From Sphingomonas flavalba (GTDB lineage Bacteria > Pseudomonadota > Alphaproteobacteria > Sphingomonadales > Sphingomonadaceae), in NCBI RefSeq assembly GCF_004796535.1, contig NZ_SPHY01000015.1:1-64000 (forward strand): a stretch of 64,000 nt of DNA, read 5' to 3'. This document shows, piece after piece, positions 63,643 through 64,000 of this stretch. How positions within the stretch are numbered: position 1 is the stretch's first letter; every line of letters starts with the position of its first letter. The notes beneath the pieces were generated by a model. That model worked only from the letters and a program-made list of their open reading frames with translations, was not told where the DNA came from and ran no database searches. Position numbers and translations under genes: made by a program.

Positions 63643-64000
63643 GCAGCCCGCTTGCCGGTCAGGCCGAAGAAGCGCGGGCCTGACCAGGCCGCACCGGTGA
63701 TCTCACGGGCGATGCTGGTGAGCGAGTTGTAGCGTCGCCCCTCGTATCGATAGCCGTCACCTTCGACCGTTACGCTGATCGTGCGGCCGTGCCAGGTTCG
63801 CACCAGCTGGGTGCCGGCACTGAGGGTGACCGGCAGGCGGGCCGGCGCAGGATCGCCGCCGTTCGGCGCGCGCAATTGGCGCTGGGCGGAGGCCGACAGT
63901 GATTTACCGGCACGCTCCTGCAAGCGGTAAGCGATGCCATGGTGCAGGAGGTCGGGCGACAGGCGTGGTGCGTCTGTCCCGTATACGTTCCGCCAGGCCT
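63639..64000 (-). CDS. DUF2924 protein (5' end outside the window)
   Basis: The frame stays open to the window edge and gives the last ~119 residues: RLSPDLLHHGIAYRLQERAG, then ARLPVTLSAGTQLVRTWHGR and YRYEGRRYNSLTSIAREITG, ending AAWSGPRFFGLTGKRAA. These are DUF2924 hallmarks. The protein accompanies large serine recombinases in mobile elements and may be a directionality or DNA-binding partner; this role is unproven. It is translationally coupled to the recombinase. Confidence 0.87.
   Translation of the reverse strand, partial: AWRNVYGTDAPRLSPDLLHHGIAYRLQERAGKSLSASAQRQLRAPNGGDPAPARLPVTLSAGTQLVRTWHGRTISVTVEGDGYRYEGRRYNSLTSIAREITGAAWSGPRFFGLTGKRAA

Overview
The window is high-GC alphaproteobacterial DNA, most likely from a sphingomonad (Sphingomonas/Sphingobium/Sphingopyxis type). 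The signs are an imuA-imuB-dnaE2 mutagenesis cassette under a GTTC-N7-GTTC LexA box, three HWE/HisKA_2 sensor kinases, a large TonB receptor next to periplasmic peptidases, and stress genes preceded by GGAAC-type (EcfG-like) promoters. It reads as a chromosomal accessory region with many scars of mobile DNA. No replication, ribosomal or other core block is present apart from an ftsEX operon and two tRNAs.

Layout. 1-1.2 kb: 3' end of an IS5-type transposase, tRNA-Thr(GGT) and a decayed DUF1345 gene. 1.2-11.3 kb: stress genes, namely hemerythrin-like protein, PRC-barrel protein, Mn-catalase, hybrid sensor kinase, a GntA-like (YqcI/YcgG) + DUF1989 pair, HisKA_2 kinase, cation/proton antiporter, DksA-like zinc finger protein, and Hsp20 with an RpoH-like promoter and a ROSE-type RNA thermometer. 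11.4-12.7 kb: two pseudogenes (cupin, SDR). 12.9-21.4 kb: a DNA-damage island, with dnaE2, imuB and imuA, then DUF1810 and SRAP on the minus strand, and a catalytic-Cys-less SRAP paralogue, a nuclease-like protein and AlkB on the plus strand; two near-identical LexA boxes drive it. 21.4-24.1 kb: PRC-barrel, DUF2171, a TolA-like coiled-coil protein and an HWE kinase. 24.1-26.6 kb: a scar of abutting fragments (xthA 3' end, ligD internal piece, strawberry-notch-like 5' part, integrase 5' end) followed by an intact higBA module with a 20-bp operator palindrome. 27.1-32.7 kb: HWE kinase, thioredoxin-reductase-like flavoprotein, KatE-type catalase, glycosyltransferase. 32.8-34.1 kb: a second GntA-like/DUF1989 pair. 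34.1-39.6 kb: a second scar, with truncated unknown genes, a TrbE/VirB4 fragment and a broken type I-C CRISPR-cas operon (cas3, cas5c, first ~90 codons of cas8c) with a LexA-like box in front of cas5c and no array.

40.0-57.7 kb is a coherent catabolic island. Two FMN alpha-hydroxy-acid oxidases, a cytochrome c and an MHS-type transporter run leftward. DUF2848, amidase, cupin, MarR regulator and a two-component flavin monooxygenase pair run rightward. These are followed by a DPP-IV-like peptidase, a TonB receptor and a DUF885 metallopeptidase-like protein. Together they suggest uptake of a peptide- or amide-linked aromatic compound, its hydrolysis, hydroxylation and oxidation; the substrate cannot be read from the sequence. 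57.7-61.5 kb is a housekeeping block (acyltransferase, YdcF, FtsX, FtsE, zinc-ribbon protein). tRNA-Leu(GAG) is followed by the end of another mobile element encoding a large serine recombinase and its DUF2924 partner, which runs off the window.

The most notable points are the repeated GntA-like/DUF1989 module, the LexA-controlled divergent SRAP pair in which one partner lacks the catalytic cysteine, the LexA-like box and RBS-masking hairpin in the remnant I-C cas operon, and the uncharacterised catabolic island.
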